Part shown: piece after piece, positions 17,231-25,673 of the stretch
Numbering within the stretch: the first letter of the stretch is position 1
Layout: each line of letters opens with the position of its first letter
Assembly (NCBI GenBank): GCA_030247675.1
Contig: JAOTRX010000005.1
Location: forward strand, 310,001 to 374,000
Direction: 5' to 3'
Length of the DNA: 64,000 nt
DNA from: Desulforhopalus sp.
GTDB taxonomy: Bacteria > Desulfobacterota > Desulfobulbia > Desulfobulbales > Desulfocapsaceae
Notes under the pieces: generated by a model
What the model saw: the letters and a program-made list of their open reading frames with translations, nothing else
The model's database searches: none
Told to the model about the DNA's origin: nothing
Translations under genes and position numbers: made by a program

Positions 17231-18808
17231 ATGCCCGATATAGCTATTATCCAAACGCCAAGCCCGCAGGTTCCTCAATCCGCCTCTTCACCTGCCGGCC
17301 GAGAAACTGACAGTTTTTCACCCCATCTCGACAAGGCCATATCAAACCGGCAAGATCAACCAAGGAATCAGGACAAGTCATCCCAGTCGGCAAACAGGCC
17401 TGATCCACCAAAAGACAATAGAAACAATGAAATAAACAACTCGACCGCACTCAATCCTTCTTCTGAAGAACCAGTTTTAGAAAACTCCGGCACCGACGTA
17501 AAAGAGGAGACTGGCTTCAATCAGGAGCTTGACCTAGCCGCTCTGGGAGATTCCCTCAACACCCTTGCCAACCCGGCCGCAAGCCAACAGGGCTCTGGCA
17601 ATTCACCACTTTTTCTTTTTATCGTTAATGCCCTGCAGGCAGACAATCGATCAAAAAATGACCAGCAGATAGGCTCCACCCCGGTTTCCCTGATCAAATC
17701 GCCAACTACAGAGGGTGATACTCAAACAGCCACTCTCCTGACCTCTCTGACCGAGCAGTTGGGCGAGGCCGACGCCGAACCCTTGCCGCTGCCTCAGGCT
17801 CCGAAATCCCAGGGTGTCAAGCCGGAACGAGATGCGATTCTCACACAATTACAGAAGATTATCGAAAGCAATGACGAATATGGCAAATTATCGATCACCA
17901 TCAATGGCAGCACCTTGAAGGTTATGCCCGGAGCAGGTGGCTATCAATTGCCCGTATCAACAGTCAATGCCCCCGATGAAGCCCAAACCTTGACGGCTGC
18001 TGCAACCACTAGCTTTTCTGAGGTTGAGCCTGAAAGCAATTCAATCATTTTACCGAACAACACCGAAGTGCCAGCCGCCGATAAGGCCAATCAGAATCTC
18101 AACTCGGTTCGGCACACTATCCGGCAACAATATTATGAAGGAAAAATGATTCTCCAAGAAGGACAAGAGAAGGAAGCAGCTCCAGAAGACAACCGGCAAA
18201 GTAATACGCCCATGGCCAATACCGCTGTAACTGGGGAAAGCGGTATTGCGCCCGCGGTTTCAACGGATCAATCCAGCACCTTCGCCCAGCCTTTGGCCTC
18301 TATACAGGAAGGACAAAAACTCCCTGCCGCCGAGACGACAAGGCCGGTGACTTTGCCATCTGGAACCCTTGTTCATCAAGAAGAAGTTATCCGCCAGATC
18401 GCCGAACGGTTTCAAATTTCGAGACGGGATCTTGATACCCGCGTCAACATACAGTTGCATCCGGCAGAGCTCGGTGAATTAAAAATCGATCTCACTGTAA
18501 AAGATGGCACAATTAGCGCAAATGTTATCGCAAACAGCCACTATACCCAGGAAATTATCGAAAGGAATATGGCCAGGCTAAGAACTGTTCTGGAAAACCA
18601 GGGGTTTATTATTGATGATATCACGGTTACGGCAAAGTCCGAATCCGCCGATGATTTCAATCTCTTCGACCAGCAGCTCTTCAGCCGCAATGACTACACC
18701 CCGCCTGCCGCAAAAAATACTGGAAATGCCGAAGCCCTCTTTAGTCTTGATGTCGCCGGTATGTATCAACAGCCGGCAGAGATAAGCGGCGTCAATGTAA
18801 AAATCTAA
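17231..18808 (+). CDS. fliK: Flagellar hook-length control protein FliK
   Basis: A 525-residue protein. The first 370 residues are low-complexity, rich in Gln/Asn/Ser/Pro, as in the ruler part of FliK. Residues about 390-475 form the Flg_hook domain (VNIQLHPAELGELKIDLTV ... IIERNMARLRTVLENQGF), which switches the export gate by acting on FlhB. The reading frame could begin at TTG 17219, but the ATG at 17231, with GAG seven bases before it, is preferred. A second FliK-like gene lies at 60462. Confidence 0.92.
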   Translation: MPDIAIIQTPSPQVPQSASSPAGRETDSFSPHLDKAISNRQDQPRNQDKSSQSANRPDPPKDNRNNEINNSTALNPSSEEPVLENSGTDVKEETGFNQELDLAALGDSLNTLANPAASQQGSGNSPLFLFIVNALQADNRSKNDQQIGSTPVSLIKSPTTEGDTQTATLLTSLTEQLGEADAEPLPLPQAPKSQGVKPERDAILTQLQKIIESNDEYGKLSITINGSTLKVMPGAGGYQLPVSTVNAPDEAQTLTAAATTSFSEVEPESNSIILPNNTEVPAADKANQNLNSVRHTIRQQYYEGKMILQEGQEKEAAPEDNRQSNTPMANTAVTGESGIAPAVSTDQSSTFAQPLASIQEGQKLPAAETTRPVTLPSGTLVHQEEVIRQIAERFQISRRDLDTRVNIQLHPAELGELKIDLTVKDGTISANVIANSHYTQEIIERNMARLRTVLENQGFIIDDITVTAKSESADDFNLFDQQLFSRNDYTPPAAKNTGNAEALFSLDVAGMYQQPAEISGVNVKI

Positions 18809-18874
18809 CCGGCCCTCAATACAGGAAACCTGGCGAAGACATCGCAAAAAACAAACGTCTCAAGAGGATATCCA

Positions 18875-19666
18875 ATGAGCAATTATATAGAATCCATAAA
18901 CCAAGCAGCAACCGCCTCCGCAGGGGCAACTACTGCTAAAAACAAAGACGACGCGGTAATGGGCAAGCAGGATTTTCTTACCTTGCTTGTCGCACAGCTG
19001 CAAAATCAGGATCCATTAAATCCCGACGACCCGACGGAATTCACGGCTCAATTGGCCCAGTTCAGCTCTCTTGAACAGCTTTTCACTCTCAACGAGAGCA
19101 TGAACAACATGGTGACCTCAAATGCCAATTCCGACCGTCTCTCGACCCTCAGCACTATTGGTAAGGATGTTTCCTATACGGCAAGCAGCTTTGATTTTAC
19201 CGGGGATCCCATCGAACTTGGCTACAAACTTGATGGCCCGGCATCGGCTGTAACCTTGTCCCTGCAACTCAACGGTGTCACGGTCGCATCTCTTAAGGGT
19301 ACCGAACTGACTGCGGGCAATCACTATTTAACCTGGGACGGTTTAACAAAAAGCGGTGTGAAGGCACCGGTCGGCAACTACAAGATCGTCCTTGAGGCAA
19401 AGGCAGCGGCCGATGGGACGGTTGAAGCAACTCCGCTTATTAAATCGGAAGTGACAGGGGTTGATCTCGGTGGGGAGTCTGGTGGCACTCTTATAACCAA
19501 AGCCGGTGAGGTCTCCTTCAATGGCATCATCGGCGTCTATGACCCGAATAAGACTACAACTACATCGGCAACAGCCGCCACAACTGCCTCAGAAACTGCT
19601 GAAGAAGTCAACAAAACCCTAAACACTGTGGCAGAAATTACCGATACAGCAAAAGACATATTGTGA
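18875..19666 (+). CDS. flgD: Flagellar hook cap protein FlgD
   Basis: A 263-residue hook-assembly scaffold. The N-terminal motif MGKQDFLTLLVAQLQNQDPL (residues 29-48), followed by FTAQLAQFSSLEQL, is diagnostic. The middle holds the FlgD Ig/Tudor-like region (LTWDGLTKSGVKAPVGNYKI). FlgD caps the growing hook and leaves when length control acts. flgE follows after 75 bases with a strong AAAGGAG. Confidence 0.97.
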   Translation: MSNYIESINQAATASAGATTAKNKDDAVMGKQDFLTLLVAQLQNQDPLNPDDPTEFTAQLAQFSSLEQLFTLNESMNNMVTSNANSDRLSTLSTIGKDVSYTASSFDFTGDPIELGYKLDGPASAVTLSLQLNGVTVASLKGTELTAGNHYLTWDGLTKSGVKAPVGNYKIVLEAKAAADGTVEATPLIKSEVTGVDLGGESGGTLITKAGEVSFNGIIGVYDPNKTTTTSATAATTASETAEEVNKTLNTVAEITDTAKDIL

Positions 19667-19741
19667 TTGCAAAAGAATCTTTTCAGCCAAGCATCAAAGT
19701 TACCGGACAACCTGACTCTTACCTGAAGAAAGGAGAAAAAT

Positions 19742-21013
19742 ATGGGAATTTCAAGTGCACTATACAGCGGAGTCAGCGGTCTCAACACCAACTCCCAGGC
19801 GATGAGTGTTATCGGCAACAATCTAGCTAACACCAATACCGTCGGTTTCAAAGGATCGCGAACGGTTTTTGCCGACCTCCTGTCTTCCTCGATCAATGGC
19901 TCGGGCGGTGTCTCTCAGGTAGGCCGAGGTGTCGGTATGTCGAAAGTCGATCAGGTCTTCAGTCAGGGGACCTTTGAGTCGACCGAGTCCAACCTGGATG
20001 TCGCCATTGAGGGCGAGGGCTTCTTTATTCTTAAGGAACCAGGCGACGAATCTGCCTACTACTCACGCGCCGGTGCCTTTCGCTTCGACGAGGATGGTTT
20101 TCTGATCAACCCGGAAGGTTTCAGAGTCCAAGGCAAACAATTCGATGTCAACGGCGAGTTGCTTCCTGGCGATGCCTCGGATATCCAGGTTGCCAGTACT
20201 GGACTTATCGAAGGAAATGCCACTTCCAGCCTCGTCCTGACAACGAACCTCGATTCCTCAGAACCAATAATTACCGCTGCTTTTGATTACACAGACGATA
20301 ATACCTTCACCTATTCATCCTCAGCCCAGGTCTTTGACTCACTTGGCAACCCGCATTTATTGACAACCTATTTCATCAAAACCGCCAGCAATACCTGGGG
20401 AGTACGGTGGAGTGCCGAAACCGATGCAGTGCCACCGGTAGTTTTGCAGGGAGCACTTCCCAATCTGACCTTTACCTCCGACGGTGTCCTGACTAACTCC
20501 GTTCTCGTTCCACCCACCGATACTGTGGCAACCATTCCCGCAGCCAGCTTGGCTTGGAACAACGGCACGACCAATACCGCTATCGACATTACCTTTGAAA
20601 CCACTCAGTTCAATAGCGAATCCGTCGTTATCTCCCAAAACCAGAACGGCTTTGGAGCCGGTAACCTGACCGGAGTCGAAATAGATCCGGATGGCATAGT
20701 CATCGCCTCATACTCCAACGGTCAACAAACCAAAATTGCCCAACTGGTTTTAGGAAAGTTCGTCAACCCCAATGGGCTTAGATTGGTCGGCAGCAACCTT
20801 TACAGCGAGACTACCTCTTCCGGTCCCGCCAGAACCGGCCTGCCGGGACCGGAGCTGGGCAAGGTGTTCACCAACTCTCTCGAACAGTCAAACGTTGATA
20901 TGGGTGCGGAATTTGTACGAATGATCACCGCTCAGCGTGGTTTCCAGGCCAACTCCAAGATCATTACAACCGTTGACGAGTTACTTGGTGAGTTGATAAA
21001 CCTTAAACGCTAA
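19742..21013 (+). CDS. flgE: Flagellar hook protein FlgE
   Basis: A 423-residue hook subunit. The N-terminus LYSGVSGLNTNSQAMSVIGNNLANTNTVGFKGSR and C-terminus SNVDMGAEFVRMITAQRGFQANSKII are the conserved axial-protein ends; the middle (AFRFDEDGFLINPEG; SSAQVFDSLGNPHLLTTYF) matches hook domains. It is last gene of the segment before the 386-base gap. Confidence 0.98.
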   Translation: MGISSALYSGVSGLNTNSQAMSVIGNNLANTNTVGFKGSRTVFADLLSSSINGSGGVSQVGRGVGMSKVDQVFSQGTFESTESNLDVAIEGEGFFILKEPGDESAYYSRAGAFRFDEDGFLINPEGFRVQGKQFDVNGELLPGDASDIQVASTGLIEGNATSSLVLTTNLDSSEPIITAAFDYTDDNTFTYSSSAQVFDSLGNPHLLTTYFIKTASNTWGVRWSAETDAVPPVVLQGALPNLTFTSDGVLTNSVLVPPTDTVATIPAASLAWNNGTTNTAIDITFETTQFNSESVVISQNQNGFGAGNLTGVEIDPDGIVIASYSNGQQTKIAQLVLGKFVNPNGLRLVGSNLYSETTSSGPARTGLPGPELGKVFTNSLEQSNVDMGAEFVRMITAQRGFQANSKIITTVDELLGELINLKR

Positions 21014-21089
21014 AGGTCATATTTTTGACATAGGGATTATCAACAGGACCCACCCATAACCTGTGCCACCCTCCTCTGATGCTCGACAT

Positions 21090-21124
21090 ATAGGGGACAC
21101 TGCTTCGCTGCAAGTGTCCCCTAT
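21090..21124. repeat. Perfect 12-bp inverted repeat after flgE
   Basis: ATAGGGGACACT (21090-21101) and AGTGTCCCCTAT (21113-21124) around an 11-base spacer. It would form a strong hairpin and may end transcription after flgE, but no T-run follows on either strand. It could also be a REP-like palindrome. Confidence 0.55.
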
Positions 21125-21206
21125 CTGCATTTCCTGACGTTGTTTAGGAATTCAGGTTCCCTTCCCGGTATTTTGTAATCTCTGTCTCTGCCAACTCCAA
21201 ACGCCA

Positions 21207-21222
21207 TGGAATAGTTCTTGCT
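21207..21222 (+). promoter_or_regulatory. Sigma-54-type promoter before fliL
   Basis: TGGAATAGTTCTTGCT matches TGGYAYRNNNNTTGCW at all but one defined base, and GG and GC are ten bases apart. It lies 178 bases before fliL in the only large gap of the operon string, so it is placed to start the fliLMNOPQR transcript. Confidence 0.6.
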
Positions 21223-21293
21223 TGCTTGAGTTTTGAAAAGATACAGCCTATTATAAACTGAACAAACCAATACGTTACAACCCTAGCACTGTT

Positions 21294-21344
21294 AAAGCTG
21301 AGTTAAGCAGTCTGCCTGTTTAAACGAAACCTGCCCTTGCGGTA
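21294..21344 (+). repeat. Dispersed hairpin repeat, copy B
   Basis: Arms TTAAGCAG and CTGTTTAA with loop TCTGC. Relative to copy A (TTGAGCAG / CTGCTCAA) one G-C pair has become A-T on both sides and another is a G-T pair, so the stem is kept although the bases changed. It ends CCCTTGCGGTA like copy A. Confidence 0.78.
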
Positions 21345-21399
21345 AAGCTTTAGGTTCTGAAAGGGTGCTGATCATCTCCTTCTGAGTTGGAGTAGCTAG

Positions 21400-21903
21400 A
21401 TGGCGGAAAAAAAGGAAGCTGCACCTGTCGAAAGCGGCAGCAAAAAGAAGCTCTTAATAATGATCGGCGCCGGGGTTCTGGTTCTTTTGATCGGAATCGG
21501 CGTGGCAACCTTCTTCCTATTGAAAAAAGCCCCTGAGCCAAAAGAGGTAAAAGATCCGGCAAAACAGGTGCAAGTACCTGACCTCAACCAGGCAACGGAC
21601 ATAGGCCCTCAGGTGAATATTGATGAATTCATTGTCAATATCATCAGCGGCGATACCGCCCATTACGTCAAGATCGCCTTGACGGTTGAATTGACCAATG
21701 AAGAGGTAAAAGGCGAGGTAGAAAAGAGGATGCCGCAGATGCGCGACGCGATTCTTCTGCTGATTGGCAATAAGACCTTCGAGGAGCTGCAAGACCTTCA
21801 AGGTAAAAAGCAGTTGAAGGCGGAAATCACCAGCAAGATCAATTCATTTTTAAAAGCCGGCAAGGTAAAAGCAGTATATTTCACCAACTTCGTCGTGCAA
21901 TAG
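21400..21903 (+). CDS. fliL: Flagellar stator-associated protein FliL
   Basis: A 167-residue protein with one membrane anchor (LLIMIGAGVLVLLIGIGVATFFLL, about 17-40) and a periplasmic FliL domain (IDEFIVNIISGDTAHYVKIALTVEL ... MRDAILLLIGNKTFEEL). FliL rings surround the stator and support torque. GGAG lies 8 bases before the ATG. fliM begins 15 bases after the stop. Confidence 0.96.
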   Translation: MAEKKEAAPVESGSKKKLLIMIGAGVLVLLIGIGVATFFLLKKAPEPKEVKDPAKQVQVPDLNQATDIGPQVNIDEFIVNIISGDTAHYVKIALTVELTNEEVKGEVEKRMPQMRDAILLLIGNKTFEELQDLQGKKQLKAEITSKINSFLKAGKVKAVYFTNFVVQ

Positions 21904-21918
21904 GTTTGCGGAAAACGC

Positions 21919-22899
21919 ATGGAACAGATTCTCAGTAAAACCGAAATCTCAGACCTTCTCAGGGCTATCCACGATGGCAGGGTGTCTCTTGATCTTGAGG
22001 AAAAACATGAGCCTCAATTTCTCGAATGCACCCCAGCGAATCTCTTCCAGCTCACCAAACCCGACAGCGAACTCTTTCGAATCCCCAATTTTGATATCAT
22101 CCTTGACGCTTTCTGCAGGTCATACTCAACCTCAATCAGCAATCAGCTGCAACGCTCCTTTACCATTACCAGAACCTCTCTGCAGAGCTTTGAGTTCCAA
22201 AAGTTCATGGCAGACAAAACCAATCCTGGCGCCATTGGCATCCTCGACCTCAATCCACTGAAGTATGGCGCGATGATCATTCTCGACCCGGTATTATCCT
22301 TTTCAGTGCTGGAGATAATGCTCGGTGCTTCCGCCGATCTGCAGTCGCTGCACCTCGATCGCAAACTGACCGCGCTCGAGTTGACCATTTTGAAAGCCAT
22401 CCTCTCCGATGCCTGCATTGATCTCAACAAGGCGTTCTCGCAACTGCTGGAGATGGATTCCGCCCTGATCAAGCTTGAAAATAACGCCCGTTTAGTGTCA
22501 ATCGTCGAGCCTGAGGCCGAGGTTATTGTCGGCACCTTCATGGTAAAAGTCGGTGACCATTCTGGAGAGATTCATCTTATTTTCCCCTTTGCCACCCTTG
22601 AGCCTCTTCGAGATTCTTTGCGGGAACTCCTCAATATACCGACCATTACCAAGAGTTCATGGCAACAGGTACTGGAGGATGAGGTGCAGGAAGTGCCGGC
22701 GACGGTCACCGCTCTGTCCGGCAACCTCACCCTCAGCATCAACCAGTTATTACGCCTCCAGGCGGGGGATATCCTGGACATACCATATGATCCCAATGCT
22801 CCGCTGAAGGTTCTTGTCGAAGATAAGATCAAATTTCTAGCTATTCCCGGAACGCATAATGGCAAGAAAGCCATCAGTCTCACCGGCCTTTACCAATGA
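21919..22899 (+). CDS. fliM: Flagellar motor switch protein FliM
   Basis: A 326-residue C-ring protein. It starts with LSKTEISDLLRAI, in the place of the usual CheY-P-binding segment though that segment seems shortened. The middle FliM domain (GAIGILDLNPLKYGAMIILDPVLSF) and a C-terminal SpoA/FliN-like domain (VTALSGNLTLSINQLLRLQAGDILDI) follow. It links FliG to FliN and reads CheY signals. fliN follows after 15 bases. Confidence 0.96.
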   Translation: MEQILSKTEISDLLRAIHDGRVSLDLEEKHEPQFLECTPANLFQLTKPDSELFRIPNFDIILDAFCRSYSTSISNQLQRSFTITRTSLQSFEFQKFMADKTNPGAIGILDLNPLKYGAMIILDPVLSFSVLEIMLGASADLQSLHLDRKLTALELTILKAILSDACIDLNKAFSQLLEMDSALIKLENNARLVSIVEPEAEVIVGTFMVKVGDHSGEIHLIFPFATLEPLRDSLRELLNIPTITKSSWQQVLEDEVQEVPATVTALSGNLTLSINQLLRLQAGDILDIPYDPNAPLKVLVEDKIKFLAIPGTHNGKKAISLTGLYQ

Positions 22900-22914
22900 T
22901 AAAGGAACAATGAC

Positions 22915-23283
22915 ATGGTTACACCAGGCAATACTCGTCCGGCCCCGGAAGAAATCAAAGAACTCCTGCAAAGCGATGCCACCGGTGGCTCAAGATCGGC
23001 ACCGGCCGTCGACCCAAAAGGTAATCGAGGACTGGATTTCCTCTACGATATTCCTCTGCAGATATCTGTTGAGGTCGGCAGAAGCAAGATCCTCCTCAAG
23101 GACCTTCTGAAAATGAGTGAGGGGTATGTTATTGAACTCGACAAACTCGCTGGTGAACCCCTTGATCTCTACGTCAATTCTCGACTCATAGCGCGTGGTG
23201 AAGCGGTCATGGTCGGGGATAAATTCGGTATTCGTCTTACCGATGTCGTGAGCACCTCCGACCGTATAGAAAATCTCGGTTAA
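22915..23283 (+). CDS. fliN: Flagellar motor switch protein FliN
   Basis: A 122-residue C-ring protein with the SpoA domain at residues about 40-115 (DIPLQISVEVGRSKILLKDLLKMSEGYVIELDKLAGEPLDLYVNSRLIARGEAVMVGDKFGIRLTDV). It forms the base of the C-ring and binds FliH for export. AAGGA precedes the ATG. fliO begins directly after its stop. Confidence 0.97.
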   Translation: MVTPGNTRPAPEEIKELLQSDATGGSRSAPAVDPKGNRGLDFLYDIPLQISVEVGRSKILLKDLLKMSEGYVIELDKLAGEPLDLYVNSRLIARGEAVMVGDKFGIRLTDVVSTSDRIENLG

Positions 23284-23295
23284 GTGGAACTCGCC

Positions 23296-23706
23296 ATGAC
23301 CCTTGCCGGAAAATCCCGCACCTTTCCTGTACTGTCGATCCTTTTCTTCTTTTGCCAGACACCGGAAATAGCGCATCCCGCTTCGACAGCTCCGGTAATT
23401 GAAATGGAAAGCTATTTGAGGATGATCTGGGGTCTTCTGGTCGTCTTAGGCATTATTCTGGCCCTGTATGGCCTCCTGCGCAAACGCTTTTCCCTCCTTG
23501 CCGGCAATCCTGGAAAAAGTATCCAAATTCTTGAGATCAAACCCCTTATGGGGAAAAAATCGCTGTGCCTGGTCACAGTAAAGGGTAATGAATACCTGAT
23601 TGGAATCAGCAATGACCGGATTGATCACATCGCCACCCTTCCCGGTACAACCGGTCCATCGTTTGAGGCAACGCTCAGGGCCACGGAGGCGGAGCAACGG
23701 CTATGA
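23296..23706 (+). CDS. fliO: Flagellar export gate assembly protein FliO
   Basis: A 136-residue protein with a signal-like N-terminus, a membrane segment (MIWGLLVVLGIILALYGLL) and a cytoplasmic FliO domain (IQILEIKPLMGKKSLCLVTVKGNEYLIGISNDRI). FliO helps assemble the FliP-FliQ-FliR core. A GTG at 23284 touching the fliN stop could also start it; the ATG has the better, though weak, GTGGA upstream. The end overlaps the fliP start by 4 bases. Confidence 0.9.
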   Translation: MTLAGKSRTFPVLSILFFFCQTPEIAHPASTAPVIEMESYLRMIWGLLVVLGIILALYGLLRKRFSLLAGNPGKSIQILEIKPLMGKKSLCLVTVKGNEYLIGISNDRIDHIATLPGTTGPSFEATLRATEAEQRL

Positions 23707-24470
23707 AACGGCCGGCCTCGTTCTGCATGGCGTGCATCGTCGTTCTCACGGCGGTCGTTGGTATCGTCCTCCTGGCTGAAAATTGCCGGGCCGTCGGCCT
23801 GCCGACCGTGACCTTTGGCGTCGAAGACGCCCAAAACCCCAAGCAAGTCTCCTCTGCCCTGCAGGTTCTCCTCCTATTGACCGTTCTTTCGATGGCTCCG
23901 GCAATCCTGTTGATGACCACCTGTTTTACCAGAATCGTCATCGTTTTGGGTTTTGTCCGCCAGGCGATGGGCACGCAAAACATGCCTCCCACCCAGGTAA
24001 TTCTTGGCTTGTCCCTCTTCCTTTCGTTTTTTGTCATGTCTCCGACTCTCAATAAAATCAATGAGGAAGCCCTGCAACCATACATGAAGGAAGAACTCAG
24101 CCAGGCGGACGCACTGGAAAAGGGATTGGCCCCCCTGCGCGAATTTATGTTCAGCCAAGTCCGAGAGGAAGAATTAACCCTGCTCACCGAGATCACCATG
24201 AAGAATGAGCCGGTTCAGCATGAGGATATTCCGACCATGACCCTTATTCCGGCTTTCATGTTGTCCGAGCTCAAACGTGCCTTCCAAATGGGTTTTATGA
24301 TTTATATTCCTTTTCTGGTCATCGATATGATCGTCTCGTCAGTCCTGATGTCGATGGGTATGATGATGCTTCCGCCGATCATTATCTCCATGCCGTTTAA
24401 GCTCCTCCTCTTTGTCCTTGTCGACGGCTGGAGCCTTGTGGTCGGGTCGTTGATCAAGAGCTTTGGCTAG
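23703..24470 (+). CDS. fliP: Flagellar export gate protein FliP
   Basis: A 255-residue inner-membrane protein with a signal peptide and about four membrane helices. Signature stretches include LLTVLSMAPAILLMTTCFTRIVIVLGFVRQAMGTQNMPPTQVILGLSLFLSFFVMSPT and MGMMMLPPIIISMPFKLLLFVLVDGWSLVVGSL. Five copies form the heart of the export channel. ATGA overlap with fliO implies coupling. Confidence 0.98.
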   Translation: MKRPASFCMACIVVLTAVVGIVLLAENCRAVGLPTVTFGVEDAQNPKQVSSALQVLLLLTVLSMAPAILLMTTCFTRIVIVLGFVRQAMGTQNMPPTQVILGLSLFLSFFVMSPTLNKINEEALQPYMKEELSQADALEKGLAPLREFMFSQVREEELTLLTEITMKNEPVQHEDIPTMTLIPAFMLSELKRAFQMGFMIYIPFLVIDMIVSSVLMSMGMMMLPPIIISMPFKLLLFVLVDGWSLVVGSLIKSFG

Positions 24471-24507
24471 TTGCACAACCACCCTTTTTTGCAACCGGAG
24501 ACCTTCC

Positions 24508-24771
24508 ATGACTCCCGAAATTGCCATCGATATCTGTCGCAAGGCGATTCAGACCATCCTCCTTGGTTCAGCGCCTATGCTGATCATCGGCATGATCATT
24601 GGCTTGCTGGTTTCCATTTTCCAGGCAGCTACCCAAATCAACGAGCAAACCCTTACCTTTGTCCCTAAAATTATCGCCGTCTTTGTAACCATGCTGATTT
24701 TTGGACCATGGCTCATCAAACTTCTCACTGTTTTCACGGCGGGTCTGTTTGAAACCATGGTCACCCTTTGA
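24508..24771 (+). CDS. fliQ: Flagellar export gate protein FliQ
   Basis: An 87-residue protein with two membrane helices (ILLGSAPMLIIGMIIGLLVSIF; IIAVFVTMLIFGPWLIKLL) and the conserved QAATQINEQTLTFVPKI loop. It starts at the ATG at 24508, with GGAG seven bases before it; a longer frame from 24463 lacks support. Its stop overlaps the TTG start of fliR. Confidence 0.97.
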   Translation: MTPEIAIDICRKAIQTILLGSAPMLIIGMIIGLLVSIFQAATQINEQTLTFVPKIIAVFVTMLIFGPWLIKLLTVFTAGLFETMVTL

Positions 24772-25562
24772 CAGCCACCGTGGAATTTCCCCTCCTTCCA
24801 ATTGATCAGCTGCAAACCTTTCTCATAGTCACCAGCAGAATTGCCGGCTTTGTTTCGGCCATTCCGGTCTTTGTATCCGCCCAGACTCCGGGACGGGTTA
24901 AAACCTCCCTGGTCATGGTCATCTCCCTTATGCTGTACCCGGTCATGGCCGGAGCCGTGCCCCGGATGGATTTCAGCCCTGTTCCTTTCTTCTTGCTTAT
25001 CCTTTCCGAGGTTCTCCTCGGCCTGCTTCTCGGCCTTGTCGCCAGATTGATATTTACCGCCGTCGAATTTGGAGCGACGGTGATCGGTTACCAGATGGGT
25101 TTCGCCGCCGCCGAAATTTTTGATCCCCAAAGCGAACGGCAGGTGGCGCTCGTATCGCAATTCCAGAATGTCTTTGCCATCATGATTTTTCTGGCAATAA
25201 ACGGCCATCACATCTTTCTGCGTGCCGTGGTCTTATCCTACGACCTGCTCCCGCCAGGTCAGTTCGATGTATCCGGCGAGGCCGTCCCCTTCCTCATGCA
25301 GCTGGCTTCCCACATGTTCATCATCGGCGTACAATTCAGCGCCCCGGTACTTGCGGTGCTCCTTCTGTCCGGCCTGATTCTCGGCATCCTTGCCAGGGTA
25401 TTTCCCCAGCTCAACGTCTTTCTCCTCTCCTTCCCCATCAACATCGGCGCCGGTCTCGTTGTCATCGCTTTGACACTCGATCTGGCTGCAAATCTTATCA
25501 GACGGGAATTTGACACTCTTCCCGAACGGATTTTCACCTTATTGAATTATCTCAGCTTGTAA
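24768..25562 (+). CDS. fliR: Flagellar export gate protein FliR
   Basis: A 264-residue polytopic membrane protein with the FliR landmarks RIAGFVSAIPVF, FGATVIGYQMGFA and the late LLLSGLILGILARVFPQLNVFLLSFPINIGAGLVV. One copy joins five FliP in the gate. The start is TTG, overlapping the fliQ stop by 4 bases; GTG at 24780 is the other choice. Confidence 0.97.
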   Translation: MTATVEFPLLPIDQLQTFLIVTSRIAGFVSAIPVFVSAQTPGRVKTSLVMVISLMLYPVMAGAVPRMDFSPVPFFLLILSEVLLGLLLGLVARLIFTAVEFGATVIGYQMGFAAAEIFDPQSERQVALVSQFQNVFAIMIFLAINGHHIFLRAVVLSYDLLPPGQFDVSGEAVPFLMQLASHMFIIGVQFSAPVLAVLLLSGLILGILARVFPQLNVFLLSFPINIGAGLVVIALTLDLAANLIRREFDTLPERIFTLLNYLSL

Positions 25563-25586
25563 CACGCATTTTCCCTTTTGAAATTT

Positions 25587-25602
25587 CGGATCAGTATTTG
25601 CA
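25587..25602 (+). promoter_or_regulatory. Possible sigma-54-type promoter before flhB
   Basis: CGGATCAGTATTTGCA keeps the GG and GC ten bases apart and the TTGCA end, but departs from consensus at three left-side bases. It lies in the 111-base gap between fliR and flhB, about 72 bases before the ATG. Confidence 0.35.
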
Positions 25603-25673
25603 GTTATTTGTTCTCAAAAGTGAATTGTGTCCCCCTGCAAACAAGATCATCAAACAAGGACCTTCGATAAATA

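Larger units (their letters stand above)
21014..21399. other. Control region between flgE and fliL
   Basis: A 386-base non-coding gap holding a 12-bp inverted repeat (21090-21124), a sigma-54-type site (21207-21222) and hairpin repeat copy B (21294-21344). The fliL ribosome site (GGAG) is at its right end. No gene is supported. Confidence 0.6.

Noticed and set aside
18830..18850. Sigma-54-like TGGCGAAGACATCGCA before flgD
   Set aside because: GG and GC spacing is right, but the TTGC box is broken (TCGC) and two other consensus bases differ; flgD is closely linked to fliK.
24549..25211. 220-codon minus-strand ORF opposite fliQ/fliR
   Set aside because: Antisense of membrane-helix codons; composition (His/Asp/Gly/Lys-rich) is typical of shadows of hydrophobic genes.
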